Shown piece after piece: positions 27,601 to 35,469 of a stretch of 64,000 nt of DNA. The notes under the pieces were generated by a model. The model ran no database searches. It saw only the letters and a list, made by a program, of their open reading frames with translations, and was not told the origin of the DNA. Both the position numbers and the translations under genes were made by a program. Numbering within the stretch: position 1 is the first letter of the stretch; each line of letters opens with the position of its first letter. The stretch spans positions 246,777-310,776 of the forward strand of contig JAJVDF010000348.1 of the NCBI GenBank assembly GCA_022410635.1. The letters are read 5' to 3'. The DNA is from Tretioscincus oriximinensis. Taxonomy: Eukaryota > Chordata > Lepidosauria > Squamata > Gymnophthalmidae.

Positions 27601-30600
27601 AGTTTGCACTTAAAAATTCAAACAAATGCTCTTATTTGCAGGCATTTGTATCGAACTGATAATTATTCAGATACATACTTTTTAATTCACTGAACTAGCC
27701 TTTTGAGTTTTGAACACAAACAATTTAATCAAACAGTTCACACTTGCTCCCCCCCCCCCAATATTAACTGGCATTTTAGAATTAAAAATGGAAATAATTG
27801 TATTTTTTAAAAACATTTCATTTTTTGACTAAATAGTTTGCAGGAATATTTAGCAAGTGGCTCTTTGGTTTATTAGTGAACCAAATATGCAGTTTTCATT
27901 CATACGAATATAAGAACCTAAGAGAAGCCCTACTGAATCGGGCCGGAGCCCCATCTAGTCCAGCACTCTGTCTCATACAGTGGTCCAACAATTGCACCTG
28001 GGCAGCCTGAAATAAGAAGACAAAACCGTCACTTCTTCTTGACTCTCTACAAATGGTATTTCAGGAATATTGTCTGTTGCTCCATCCCAGAGGTAGTATC
28101 AAATGTATTCATGCACATCCCTATCAGTAACTGCATAATTGCAACGGGTCATGTCATTATCAAAAGGTTACTTGACCCTCTTGGCTGCAAAGTCTTCTAA
28201 GAGGAGAACCAGGGAGGCTGGAGAAGATGACAGAGGCAGGTGAATTTCACCTTTCATTTTTATAAGCACTCACTTGTTCCTTTTCTTTGTAAAGGACCAG
28301 NGTTGCAGGGTGCCAGACCTTGCAATCCTGACCTTCTATGATGAGCAGCAAATAACATAACAAATCTGTGATACTGCATTCCTTTGCAAGCAGTTCACAT
28401 GCAGGTTAATTCAAGTGTTGGCCTTAATTCTAGTATGAGAGATCGCTCAGATTTAAGGTCTTGTCAGGAGATTAAAAAATTACGACTTACTCAGATGCAT
28501 CTAATTAGCAAACTTTTATTATGAGTCTCTGGCAGACTAGGTCAGACATCTAAGAAACTGAAAAATCCTCTGTACTTTTTATCTGTGGTTTACAAAGGAA
28601 AACCATAGGGGAAACACTTTGTATTCTAAGCCATGCTTACTGAAAACCCTTTCTTCAACCCAGCTGCTCAATGTGCAGGGTACCCTTGCTCTCTTTTAAA
28701 AACTTCCATTCTAAAATATGACATGATATTTAATGCTTATTAAGCTTTTTAGGAAACAGAATCCAATTGCCACACATATTAACATGTTTATCCTGATGTA
28801 CATGACTTTGCAATCACCCTGAGTCAAACACAGAAGACCAGAGACATAAATTTCATAAGAAGAAGGAGCTTAACTCCCCTCTTTTGTTTTTCAAAAGCTT
28901 AACAATCATTTTATATTCTGAGAGTAGTAGAAGAAAGGAAGCAGCTTCCTTTGTTTGCGTACATAAAGTCAGCAAGTAATAATATTTAAGATGTAGGATT
29001 GAAGGTTTGAAGTTGGCTAAGAACCAGTCAGTTATTGAGGCTGAATCTAGGCATTGCTTACTCATTCCACTGTTGGATATTTCAAGACAACACACTGTCT
29101 TGATGCTGGAATATCCACGTTTTATTCCAATTTGCCAAATATAGCCAATTATAGCCAAATATGTAAGTGAGATTTGTCAAGGAGATTGCACTTCTGCATT
29201 TGACAAATAGCTGAGTTACATGCAGTCACTCTAAATTACATGTTAGTTAGCAAGGGGATTTTATACTATCTTAGGGACTATTTTTAAAAAAAGATGAACA
29301 GTATCAACCTTGCAAATGTTGTGGTTCGAGTGTCAGACTCTTATCAGAAATTCTCCTGGGTCAGTTTTGCATCCTGGGTAACCTTGAACTACTCACAGTT
29401 CTTTTTAGCTTTCTCAGCCTCACCTAGTTCACATGGTGTCTGTTGTAAAGCAAAGAAGGATTATGTAAGTACCCTTGATTCCCTTTGGAATTCTTCTTCC
29501 TCCTCCTCCTCTTCNTCCTGTTTTTCCTCTCCCTCTTCTTCCTCCTCCTCCTCTTCTTCTTCCTGTTCCTCCTTCTGCTAAGGAGTATGTATAGTCATTG
29601 CCTATGGACAGACATTAATATCAAACTAGGGTTCTGAACAGCAGTACAAATGCAAATGAGTATGAAGGTCCTGAAAGCTTCATGAGGGCAGGAAATAAAG
29701 ATTTAGTGATCCAGAAATATACAGAAAAATAGAAAGAACAATCAAGAGACTGAGATGTTAACTGGCATTACAATAAGTATCATATGTCAGAAAACCATTG
29801 TCTCTCTTTGCTGAATACCTTGGCTTTTTGCTTCTGGTTGAAAATATGCAGCACTTGGTTGCATAGATGCTAAGCCAAAAAGGTATGGTTTCCTCTTAAA
29901 CTATGATCCCAAATGAATTTATCTGGAAGCAGAATTTATTGATGCCAGTGGGATCTACCTCTGAATAGATATGCATTAAGATTGTGAAGTCTATTGCTAC
30001 AATGTCAAGAGCAGAATGCCAGTTGCATCCTTGTGAATGGTTCTGCTTGAAATGTAATAGCGGTGGTGGTAGGGAAGTCTTTGAACTAGCAGTAAGTAGA
30101 AGATAAAAGAATAAAGTTCATATTGATTATAAAGATTGACATCAGAAAAAATCATAATTTGCTCGGTCTGTCTGTTTGAATTGAAGAAAAACAATATTCA
30201 TTTCAGAGAAATGTAGCAAAATTGGGTTTCCAGGTATACGTCTTCTCTGTGCTTATTATAAAAGGTCTGCTTGCATCAAAGACATCCAAAATAAAAGCAA
30301 AAAGCTTTTTAAGTTAGGAGCATTTTGCCTCCTAACCATATTGCATTTTCACTGTATGGTCAAGAAGTATATATAAATGAAGCAAAAAGCTCAATATATA
30401 TTATTTTACGAATGCATAAAAATAAGTGAAGGAAAAACAGCATGCCAGTCCCTCTCCAACCTCTCAACAACTTGTGATGCTACAAAAAGGTAATTGATAG
30501 CCCAATGCAAAAGCAGAAGAGAAACATCCCCCAAATATAGTGTACAAAATGATGTACGTTTTCCTTCTACACGTGCAATTAGAAGCCATCTTTTTCAAAA

Positions 30601-31768
30601 GCTATCTTTGCATATTCAAAATGAATTCCATTTTTCTAAGGATACCTCTGCAACAAAGTATAATTGTACACTGGCTCCCTTCCTAATGTTTGTGACCCCA
30701 CCGGGAGCTCCTCTGGAACAACAACAGCATATGAAATGTGATTCCATATTTTGGGCTATACTTTTGAATAAGAGTCTAACTTTCACATGCCATTGTAGAC
30801 TATGGGACCTGCCCTAGTCTACACTGGCATGTGGATTTATTTAGCTAGTTAGTTAGATTTATACCCCGCCCCCATACCCGAAGGTCTCAGGGCAGCCAAC
30901 AATAAAAACAGTACAAAATTATCATTTTAAAACAGTAACAAACAATATCTGGAGGTGGAGGATAAAAAACAGCATTTCTTCAACCAAAGGCCAGGTCAAA
31001 GAGGTGCATCTTCAAAGANCTAAAAGAACACAATGATGAGGGGGAGACTGTACTTTATATTTTAAATCACAAACAAGATTCAAACATTGTAACTAAGTAA
31101 TATGACAGCTAAGCACTTTAAAGATCATTTGAGCACCTTGAATCTCAATGAACATCTGTGATATTTCTATATTTATCTCGTGTTTTATGAGAAATGCTTT
31201 GAATTTTACAAGATGAGCTTCAACTAGGCTGTGGAGTCAAAATTGAGCAGTCAGGTAATTCTAGGTTACTGAGTCAGATTTGGAAAAAACACATGTATTT
31301 CAACCTGTTTCCTAATAAATTTAATGTTAAAATTTCCTATTTCAACAAATAAAATACCAATTCACCTCATTTTTAGGATTTATTTTCTGGATATTTTAAG
31401 TTGAAGCACGACTATAGTGTTAGATGCTTACTTCAATATAAAATTCAGAATAAAGCATTGTATGGAAAGTATCCTAGTGCCTGGTATATCACTCAAAGCA
31501 GAATCAATCAAAATAACTGGTTGGAAACACAGAGCATACATATTTTCTACAGGAGAGAACTGTAGTAAAAATATATTGTTTCATTACTGTTGTACATGGT
31601 TCTGTTTTTTTTCCCATTCAGAGGCAGACTGTAGAATTAATACCTATCACTGAAGTCCTCTACCAATATGCAGAAAAGTCACATCTATATTANGTCTATG
31701 GAATGGAGAACAAAGTACACGTTCTGGACTATCCACAGAAATACTGCTGTGGCTGTACTATCATCTGA
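3570..31768 (+). CDS. SSUH2: SSUH2, protein SSUH2 homolog (11 coding exons)
   Basis: Coding exons are 3570-3660, 8049-8129, 9215-9327, 9861-9921, 13632-13756, 14406-14468, 17402-17502, 18527-18619, 20703-20808, 23087-23194 and 31622-31768. They sum to 1089 nt (362 residues plus TGA). Every junction has AG acceptor and GT donor and keeps frame. I recognise the family from the Cys-rich centre, which starts ECHKCHGRGRYKCSGCHGAG (residues 158-177) and has six CxxC motifs, from the preceding 'VDGPQ...WDIKVQ' block, and from the C-terminal 'YCCGCT' block. The CxxCxGxG pattern resembles the DnaJ zinc-finger domain. Human SSUH2 is about the same length and has been linked to tooth and dentin development; its biochemical role is poorly known. 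Introns range from 0.5 to 8.4 kb. Identity is sure; the N-terminus is less certain, because the ATG at 3570 sits 2 nt after an AG and an upstream non-coding or coding exon may exist. Confidence 0.93.
5600..6670 (+). repeat. Old L2-type LINE fragment (reverse transcriptase, decayed)
   Basis: Broken reading frames retain L2 ORF2 landmarks: 'SLDPSSLSNYLPVSLLLLFH' and 'KVLECIVYK' at about 6007-6105, then a degenerate 'LSAAFD' region near 6240. Many stops and frameshifts mark an old, dead copy in SSUH2 intron 1. Confidence 0.6.
6826..7685 (-). repeat. CR1-like LINE 3' portion, interrupted by a MITE
   Basis: Antisense copy from 'ACATAAGAAGAGCCGTACTG' through the end of ORF2 ('GAGGCTGAAGAGGCCCAGATG', 'CTGCACCTTCTCTAGTTCC'). 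It is split by the foldback element at 7057-7268. The uninterrupted homologous sequence at 43395-43710 shows the empty site. Confidence 0.8.
7057..7268. mobile_element. Palindromic hAT-like MITE, copy 1
   Basis: Terminal inverted repeats TAGGCTGACCAGATGACCCC and GGGGTCATCTGGTCAGCCTA; the two halves are nearly complementary along the whole 212 bp. Flanks TTGGTGCC / TTGATGTC match at 6 of 8 positions, and the empty site in another CR1 copy reads TTGGTATC-like. No coding capacity. An 8-bp duplication suggests the hAT superfamily. Confidence 0.8.
8049..8129 (+). CDS. SSUH2: SSUH2 coding exon 2
   Basis: Acceptor TTCATTTAG, donor GCAG/GTAAGA. Encodes 'GRKKIIPPPEMKQKINGEEK' then 'DPRFWNA'. Enters and leaves in phase 1. 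It fits exon 1 through a split Gly codon. Confidence 0.88.
8049..8129 (+). promoter_or_regulatory. SSUH2: Splice-site context of SSUH2 exon 2
   Basis: Acceptor preceded by GTTTGATTTCTACTTCATTTAG and consensus-like donor CAG/GTAAGA. These two sites fix the frame of the N-terminal part of SSUH2. Confidence 0.7.
9215..9327 (+). CDS. SSUH2: SSUH2 coding exon 3
   Basis: Encodes 'DDMARKALLSFVTSKCCYGN' and 'LVIQELKPQILYR'. Frame decides the acceptor: the nearer AGs at 9196 and 9206 would both create an immediate in-frame TGA after exon 2, while the AG ending at 9214 keeps the frame open. Donor is AGA/GTGAGT. Ends in phase 0. Confidence 0.87.
9568..9741. mobile_element. Palindromic hAT-like MITE, copy 2
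   Basis: 174 bp with the same terminal repeats (TAGGCTGACCAGATGACC...CTCAGCCTA) and the internal pair 'GGGGTGCCTCCCAG' / 'CCAGGAGGCACCCC'. Flanks TGATATGG and TGATCTGG agree at 7 of 8 bases. Lies in SSUH2 intron 3. Confidence 0.82.
9861..9921 (+). CDS. SSUH2: SSUH2 coding exon 4
   Basis: Acceptor CCCCTTCATAG after a T-rich tract, donor A/GTAAGT. Encodes YRLETFNETRLCEWTFEPYT, a conserved block of the family. Phase 0 in, phase 1 out. Confidence 0.93.
12411..12560 (+). repeat. CR1-like LINE 3' end
   Basis: Sense landmarks 'GAGCAACAGGCAGTATT', 'GGCCATTGTGTGAGACAGAA' and 'AAGTTCTTATGTTCTTG'. Diverged. Confidence 0.7.
12960..13085 (-). repeat. L2-type LINE 3' tail fragment
   Basis: Shares 'CTTCTTCAACCAAAGGCCAGG' with the copy at 30840-31020. 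Similar TTGATT-rich tail sequence at about 12605-12650 may belong to the same insertion, with a later insert between. Confidence 0.5.
13632..13756 (+). CDS. SSUH2: SSUH2 coding exon 5
   Basis: Acceptor TTTCTCTTTCTTAG, donor AAG/GTAATT. Encodes 'VLVDGPQNGVSPHPWDIKVQ' followed by 'VPQMFQDDTKKFRVPHSSIV' and Lys. The first codon is split with exon 4 (Asn). Phase 1 in, phase 0 out. Confidence 0.95.
14406..14468 (+). CDS. SSUH2: SSUH2 coding exon 6 (CxxC motifs 1-2)
   Basis: A 63-nt symmetric phase 0-0 exon with acceptor TTTTCAG and donor AGA/GTAAGT. It carries the first two zinc-finger-like motifs, CHKCHGRG and CSGCHGAG. Skipping it would remove exactly two motifs without a frameshift. Confidence 0.96.
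14914..15236 (-). repeat. tRNA-derived SINE, copy 3 (antisense)
   Basis: GAA-triplet run (14914-14942) is the reverse-complemented tail. Then come 'CCCCTTTCTCACCC', 'TTCCCCACCAAGC' and the tRNA-like head near 15170-15236 (antisense B box GGGCTTTGAACCC). In SSUH2 intron 6. Confidence 0.8.
16705..16782. repeat. Trinucleotide microsatellite (AGT/AAT/ATG)
   Basis: Imperfect run of AGT and AAT triplets ending in a pure ATG run, in SSUH2 intron 6. Confidence 0.85.
17402..17502 (+). CDS. SSUH2: SSUH2 coding exon 7 (CxxC motifs 3-4)
   Basis: Acceptor TGCACCTTTAG, donor AAAAG/GTAAAG. Encodes motif 3 (CVTCNGAR), a basic spacer rich in Lys and Tyr, and motif 4 (CQMCSGSG). Phase 0 in, phase 2 out. Confidence 0.95.
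18527..18619 (+). CDS. SSUH2: SSUH2 coding exon 8 (CxxC motifs 5-6)
   Basis: Acceptor TTTCAAAG, donor CTG/GTACGT. Encodes motif 5 (CSTCSGRG) and motif 6 (CTTCQGEK), then 'RLLHFIQLTIIW'. A symmetric phase 2-2 exon; Arg and Trp codons are split at its ends. Confidence 0.95.
19310..19640 (+). repeat. Degenerate CR1-like LINE 3' end
   Basis: 'TAGCAGCCAGCCTGGATAGT', 'GCTGGACTAAGTGGGCTCTA' and 'AGCCCTCCT' match the sense CR1-like copies, but with much divergence. Confidence 0.55.
20703..20808 (+). CDS. SSUH2: SSUH2 coding exon 9
   Basis: Acceptor TTTCTTTACAG, donor CTG/GTGAAT. Encodes 'KDNVHEFISENQLNFPRELL' then 'SNAVGENIFKDENTL'. Phase 2 in, phase 0 out. Confidence 0.95.
21222..21530 (+). repeat. 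CR1-like LINE 3' end
   Basis: Nearly complete 3' segment: 'CTTCCAGAAGAGGTGGTAAT', 'GACAGGTTTATGGACACCAA', 'GGGCCACTGTGTGAGACAGA' and 'GGACTAGATGGGCTCCAGCC'. In SSUH2 intron 9. Confidence 0.8.
22765..22925 (+). repeat. Single-arm copy of the GCATAAGCTTTCGT repeat family
   Basis: Contains 'TCTAGCAAGGGGATCTTGTT', 'GAGACTAACAAG', 'GCATTAGCTTTCACAGACAG' and 'CATCTTCAGATGCTG', matching the left arm of the foldback at 2802-3216, without an inverted partner. Confidence 0.65.
23087..23194 (+). CDS. SSUH2: SSUH2 coding exon 10
   Basis: Acceptor CAATTTTAG, donor CAG/GTATGT. Encodes VHPLADFPQPEISLASQRAI, then 'EDHNATFRSTSCI' and 'LQQ'. One ambiguous base falls in a CTN codon and is silent (Leu). Symmetric phase 0-0, 36 codons. 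Confidence 0.95.
23340..24480 (+). mobile_element. CR1-derived short element: 5' tandem repeats, ORF1, 3' end
   Basis: Lies in SSUH2 intron 10 on the sense strand. It begins with two units offset by 126 bp (about 23449 and 23575, sharing 'GTTTGG.GACCAG.GAACCAGA'). These are followed by an ORF1-like frame (23692-24273), then a classic CR1 3' end ('CTTGCATTGAGCAG', 'GATGACCCTGGAGGTCCCTT', 'TTCTATGATCTATG') and further on AATAAAGTCC with an A-run. ORF2 is absent, so this is an internally deleted unit. Confidence 0.6.
23692..24273 (+). CDS. CR1-type LINE ORF1 fragment (193 codons, esterase part truncated)
   Basis: The N-terminus has a C-x2-C-x15-H-x-C zinc-binding pattern (residues 11-32). Next comes a leucine-rich heptad stretch, LLEEKVRSLEETVSTLELIR, likely a coiled coil, then a basic region. 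The last recognisable block is 'KKRRMVVVGDFLLRGTE' with 'CRPEVCCLP', the start of the SGNH/esterase-type domain known in CR1 ORF1 proteins. The canonical GDS(L) serine is here GDF, so the catalytic nucleophile is missing, and the rest of the esterase is deleted. The frame ends in CR1 3' sequence. The product is probably non-functional as an esterase; expression is unknown. It is nested in SSUH2 intron 10 and is not an SSUH2 exon. Confidence 0.6.
   Translation: MEEKSDPMVFCIECNMFIVLPEEKKNFTYHKCKLVSLLEEKVRSLEETVSTLELIREAEDFLDQTEEPLQIHGKENPSIPVETAKWEKAIQRKRRDRRQSAFTQLKNWYQVLMQENNEEVQNDMPSPHMKSSPVSTQKPLELKKNPVTEEKKRRMVVVGDFLLRGTEVTVCRPEVCCLPDVSERLDSHLSGMV
24547..25125 (-). repeat. CR1-like LINE 3' portion with end of ORF2
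   Basis: Antisense translation of 24899-25105 gives 'ELEKVQKRATRLI', 'LFSLKRQLLRGDL' and 'YKIMHGMDKVNREKLFSLS', the C-terminal block of CR1-type ORF2. The 3' non-coding part extends to 24547 ('GAACATAAGAACATAGGAGG'). Confidence 0.85.
25387..25545 (-). repeat. CR1 3' end, antisense
   Basis: 'GAATCATAGAGTTGCAG', 'GGGGCCATCAGATCCCACC' and 'CCATGCAGGATTCACTAC' are typical of antisense CR1 3' ends. Confidence 0.65.
25710..25960 (-). repeat. L2-type LINE 3' fragment
   Basis: 'CTCAGGGCAGATCACAATAG', 'GGGAGAGAATTCCACAACCT' and 'GCTGAGAAGGTCCTCCCACC' match the antisense L2 3' region seen intact at 48362-49656. Confidence 0.65.
26860..27015 (+). repeat. CR1-like LINE 3' end
   Basis: 'CAGACTGCCCAGGTGCAGCT', 'TTGGACTAGATG' and 'CAGGGCTCCTCTTACGTTCT' mark the sense end. 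Confidence 0.75.
27905..28105 (-). repeat. CR1-like LINE 3' end, antisense
   Basis: 'GAAGCCCTACTGAATCGGGC', 'CATCTAGTCCAGCACTCTGT' and 'CAAATGGTATTTCAGGAATA'. Confidence 0.75.
29320..29580 (+). repeat. MIR-like tRNA SINE with CTT/CTC tail
   Basis: 'GTTCGAGTGTCAGACTCTTA' followed by 'GGGTAACCTTGAACTACTCA', 'CTCAGCCTCACCTAG' and 'TTGATTCCCTTTGGAA', then a long CTT/CTC run (about 29488-29578). This order is that of the common reptile tRNA SINE with a core-like middle. Confidence 0.6.
30700..30836. repeat. Small palindromic repeat ending in TAGTCTACACTGGCATGTGG
   Basis: 'CACATGCCATTGTAGACTATGG' and 'CCTAGTCTACACTGGCATGTG' (about 30785-30834) form a hairpin. A related motif occurs at 20201-20235 and inside the element at 32215-33490. 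Confidence 0.5.
30840..31025 (-). repeat. L2-type LINE 3' tail
   Basis: TTTAGC-type tail, 'TATACCCCGCCCCCATACCC', 'GAAGGTCTCAGGGCAGCC' and 'CAACCAAAGGCCAGGTCAAA', antisense. In SSUH2 intron 10. Confidence 0.75.
31622..31768 (+). CDS. SSUH2: SSUH2 terminal coding exon
   Basis: Acceptor after a long T-run (CCCATTCAG). Encodes 'RQTVELIPITEVLYQYAEKS', 'VYGMENKVHVLDYPQKY' and 'CCGCTII', then TGA at 31766-31768. The ambiguous base at 31693 is the third base of a TAN codon, so the gene is intact only if it is C or T (Tyr). The final four residues, CTII, fit a CaaX box. I did not locate a convincing polyadenylation signal just downstream. Confidence 0.94.
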   Translation, partial: RQTVELIPITEVLYQYAEKSHLYXVYGMENKVHVLDYPQKYCCGCTII

Positions 31769-32214
31769 TAGTGAGATGACATTTTGCAAGAAATAATAGG
31801 GAACACAGTGTCCTTGGAGCAAAATCATTCAATGTGTATTTCTGAGAACAAATGGACTCATCTTTTAAGAGTTGTTGTAAATCATGCATAACTAATTGCT
31901 TGCCTAAGTAAGTGTTTGGGCACACTCATTGTACTAACCTCCCAAAACATTATTTGCATAATGAGATCAACAGTTATGATAGATATTTACAGATGAAGAA
32001 GTAAAATGATATTTTTCCCCACTGTAAATTGACTATAAATGGGAAACCTCATAGGAATAGGAATTCTGGAAATATAGTAAATATGACAACGTGGTATGTG
32101 TAAATATAATTTTATTGTTACAAAGATTTTTAAAATATTTATATCTGGAACTAAATGAAGGCAAAATGGAAGGAAGTTATATTAGCTGGCTCAAAATCTA
32201 TTAGTGACTAACTT
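31769..32214. other. SSUH2: SSUH2 3' flank / possible 3' UTR
   Basis: AT-rich unique-looking sequence after the SSUH2 stop codon. It contains no recognised repeat. No canonical AATAAA close to the stop was identified, so the mRNA end is not assigned. Confidence 0.35.
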
Positions 32215-33490
32215 TGGGCACCATCGTAGGGGTATGCACCCACCCATTGGCGGGTCAGGAGAATGGTAATTTCTCTTACTTGCAGTTCCATTAATATATT
32301 AAACTCACTTTGGGGCCGCAGCAGAGACACCAATTTTGGGCTTTGGTGCATCCCCCCCCCCCCCCCCCCCAGGGTTAGGGAGTCACTGGCAACTTAGGCT
32401 GCATTCATCCCACGAGCTAAAAACTGGAATAACGATCATGTGCCTGTGCACACCACAAAGCTATGTTCCGGAATATTAGCAATCTCGTGCACAAATGCCC
32501 CCCTGCCTGCTTTCGGGGGCTGCTGCTGCCATCGTTGGAGGATTGTTTGCTTCCTCCTTGAAGCAGCCCCTGAAAGTAGGCAAAGGTCTGACTAGAGAAA
32601 ATTTTGCTGAAGCAAATAGGAGGTGGAGACAGCCACGTTCTGCTGGGACATTTTGGCATTTGGATGGCCAAGCTCTGTCCCAAAATGTTACCCAGAACTA
32701 GGCTCCGCATAGATGGGGCCAGCAGAACATGGCTGTNTCCGCCTCCTCTTTGCTTTGGAATTTCCTAATGCAGCAGTAGCTGTCAAAAAGGACAGCGCTG
32801 TGCTTTCAGGCTGCATCCACAGAGAGCCAATCTGTTTCTCGAAATAAGAGCCTGCCAACTCATTGGGCCTGCCATAGGCTACACTAACATGTGGTTGGCA
32901 GGCTCCTATTCTGAGGAGCAGATTGGCTCCCTGTGGATGCAGCCTGTCAGTACAGTGCAGTCCTTTTGACAGCTACTGCTGCATTCTCGCTTTAACCTCT
33001 CGTGCCTTTTGTGCACACACTAGAGGACGAGGGATGGCCACGAGAGGACAGAGGTTCGGCACGAGAACACGGACGTTCTCCGGAATTATGCCTGAATATC
33101 CCAGCAATAGTTTATTCCAAGATAAACGGCGTTTAATGTGAGACGACTGCTGAAAGACACTTAACACGTGTGCCAGAACCTCTCTCATCTCACCCTGATT
33201 GAGTAAGAAAATAGCTGTGTTCACGCAGCTTGAGTGATGGTGGGGAAGCAGGCTTCTTCCTCCTTCCTGCTCATGGACCTCCCCCAACATGCCAGCCCCC
33301 AGGAGAATGCTGTCTTGCCTTTTAACCAGCACTGTCTGGCTCTTTGGTGATGCTGAAACCACCATAGTCAGACCCACGCACTGATTTACATGGAGTGGTC
33401 AGTACACCAAATTCAAACAACATTGCTGATAAGAGAAATTACTATTCTCCACCCCTAGGGGGTGGATGCACGCCTATAAGATGGTGCCCA
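32215..33490. mobile_element. 1.28-kb terminal-inverted-repeat element with three hairpins
   Basis: Ends are inverted copies of about 63 bp: left begins TGGGCACCATCGTAGGGGTA, right begins (reverse complement) TGGGCACCATCTTATAGGCG, both running to 'TAATTTCTCTTA'. Inside are three separate hairpins: 32505-32524/32562-32581 (18 of 20), 32632-32646/32719-32733 (14 of 15) and 32770-32858/32894-32982 (89-bp arms). There is a run of 19 C at 32352-32370. No transposase coding was recognised, so it is non-autonomous. A target duplication is not clear and the superfamily is not assigned. Confidence 0.7.
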
Positions 33491-34500
33491 TAGACCGTCA
33501 CTGGAACAGAGGTATAATTATTAGCAGAATATTTTTTTTTCTAAATAGTTGCATGCAAATTGTCATACTAAAGTTGCTGATTGGGATTTTGGATATCTTA
33601 TGCGTGATCCACTGGGCAGAAGACATTTTAGTTTGAAACTGTCAGTTTTTAAACCTTTGTATTGCATGTGATCAGATTAAATGATGGGTTAGTAGTCATA
33701 ACCCAAATGGGAACCTCCTGACAGCCTTGTCAACATGGTGGACTCCCACCAGTTCTATACAGCATGATTAATAGATAAACATGGTAACATTGGAGGCTGA
33801 CAGATATGATGGGAAGGCAGAAAAGAGAGATCTAAAAGTGTATTTACATGCGAGTTTTTCAACTCATTTTATAGTAGTTGCAAATCCAGAAGTAAGACAG
33901 CAGAGAGCTTCCAAATTGGCATTTAATGATAGATGTTCTAATGGAATGCATTAAGTTACATTTACATTATTATCATAGACAAAGATATCAGTGAACAAAA
34001 GAGGCTCTCCTGAAGAAATACATTACAACTTATTATATGAAGGCATTGTTTTTTAGTTACTCGTGTTATTTTAATCCTATATATGTCTTTTTGGTGCACA
34101 AGATAATAATAAATGCAATTGCCTGTTTTGTTTAACGTGTTGCTTGTTTCCTAAAATACTTAGCAACTTTTATTGACCATTGGCCTTACAAGTTCCTTGG
34201 TTAGCAAAAAGCTGTTCGATACTAAAAGCAAACGCAAATAGTTTGTGCACTGGGTTGATATATGGTACAGTGGATCCCAGGGGATCATGGTTTCCAATAG
34301 AATAGTGCATCCACAAGAAACAAGNCACTAGGACAGGCTTAGCCCACCACAGCTGTGGATTGCTTGTAAACATTCTGTTATAACAGACCAACCACTTATA
34401 TGTGATCAGCCCACAAGCAATCAATTCTGTTTACCAGGGTGAGAAAATGTCATTGCTGTACACCAGCAGCATCCCTATTTTATCTCTTTGACAGGTGCCT
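33491..34500. other. Intergenic, nothing recognised
   Basis: AT-rich sequence with no gene, recognised repeat or conserved motif visible by eye. Confidence 0.4.
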
Positions 34501-35314
34501 GGAAGCAGAGATGGGCTGAGTGGGGGATAATAAATTGAAACTGAATCCAGACAAGACAGAGGTGCCGTGTGTTGGGGCATCCCAGGTTCATGAAGTGGGG
34601 AGGCCCCCTTTTCTTGCTGGAGTAAAACTGTCCTATAAATCTGTGGNTGATTCTTGACACTCTGCACTAACACTTGAAAACTAGGCAGAGGCAGTGGCCA
34701 GGAATGTCTACTTCCAGTTACGTTAGCCTGTTATGGCCACTTCTGAACAAGGATGATTTAGCCACAGTAATCCATGCTCTGGTAACTTCCAAATTGGACT
34801 TTTGTAATGTGTTCTATATGGGCTGCCCGGGAAAATGGTTCAGAAGCTGCAGTTGGTACAGAATACAGCAGCCAGACTGCTGATTGGAATAACTGGCCAG
34901 ACACACATCATGCCTGTCTTGAAAGAGTTGCACTGTCTGCCAAACTGCTACTAAGCCCAATTCAAGGTGTTAACTTTAACATTTAGGGCCCTAAATAACT
35001 TGGGCCCCAAATATCTTTTCCCATACCAACATGCCCGTGCCTTAAGATCTGCAGGCGATGGCATCCTGGCACAGCCTTCTCGGCCAGTCTATGGAATAAT
35101 CTCCCCCTCAAGGTGTGACATTATCATTGTATTCTTTAAGAAGATGTTTGAAGACACACTGCTTTCACCTGGCCTTCAGATGAAGAAATGTCATTTTCCT
35201 TCCCACTTTTAGATATTGTTTTATACTGTTTTTAATTATGTCAATTTTGTTTTTGGTTGACTGTCTTGAGACCTTCAGGAAAAGGGTGGGGTTTAAGAAT
35301 AAATTAAATAAATA
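34500..35314 (+). repeat. L2-type LINE 3' third, decayed
   Basis: Follows the L2 ORF2 C-terminal order: 'LATVIHALVTSKLDFCNVFY' at about 34760, 'LQLVQNTAARLL'-like text across a frameshift near 34850, then 'LTFRALNNLGPKYLFPYQ' at about 34970. It ends with 'GTCTTGAGACCTTCAGG' and an AAATAAAT tail. Several frameshifts. Confidence 0.8.
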
Positions 35315-35384
35315 ACCACTTAGAAGCAGTTCTACAAATGGATTACTGCTGGCTATGTGACCAAAACACTCATGGACAGCAATT

Positions 35385-35467
35385 ACGGAGGTTTAGAATT
35401 GTGTGAGACAGAATGGTGAACTAGATGGGCTCTGGCCTGAGTCAGCAGGACTCCTCTTATGTTCTTA
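35385..35467 (+). repeat. CR1-like LINE 3' end
   Basis: 'GTGTGAGACAGAATGGTGAA', 'CTAGATGGGCTCTGGCCTGA' and 'CTCCTCTTATGTTCTTA'. Confidence 0.75.
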
Positions 35468-35469
35468 CT

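Noticed and set aside
29294..29581. Open frame ending in a Ser-rich run
   Set aside because: The Ser run is the CTT/CTC tail of a SINE.
32973..33377. 134-codon minus-strand frame
   Set aside because: Lies inside the 1.28-kb inverted-repeat element and resembles no transposase or cellular protein that I recognise.
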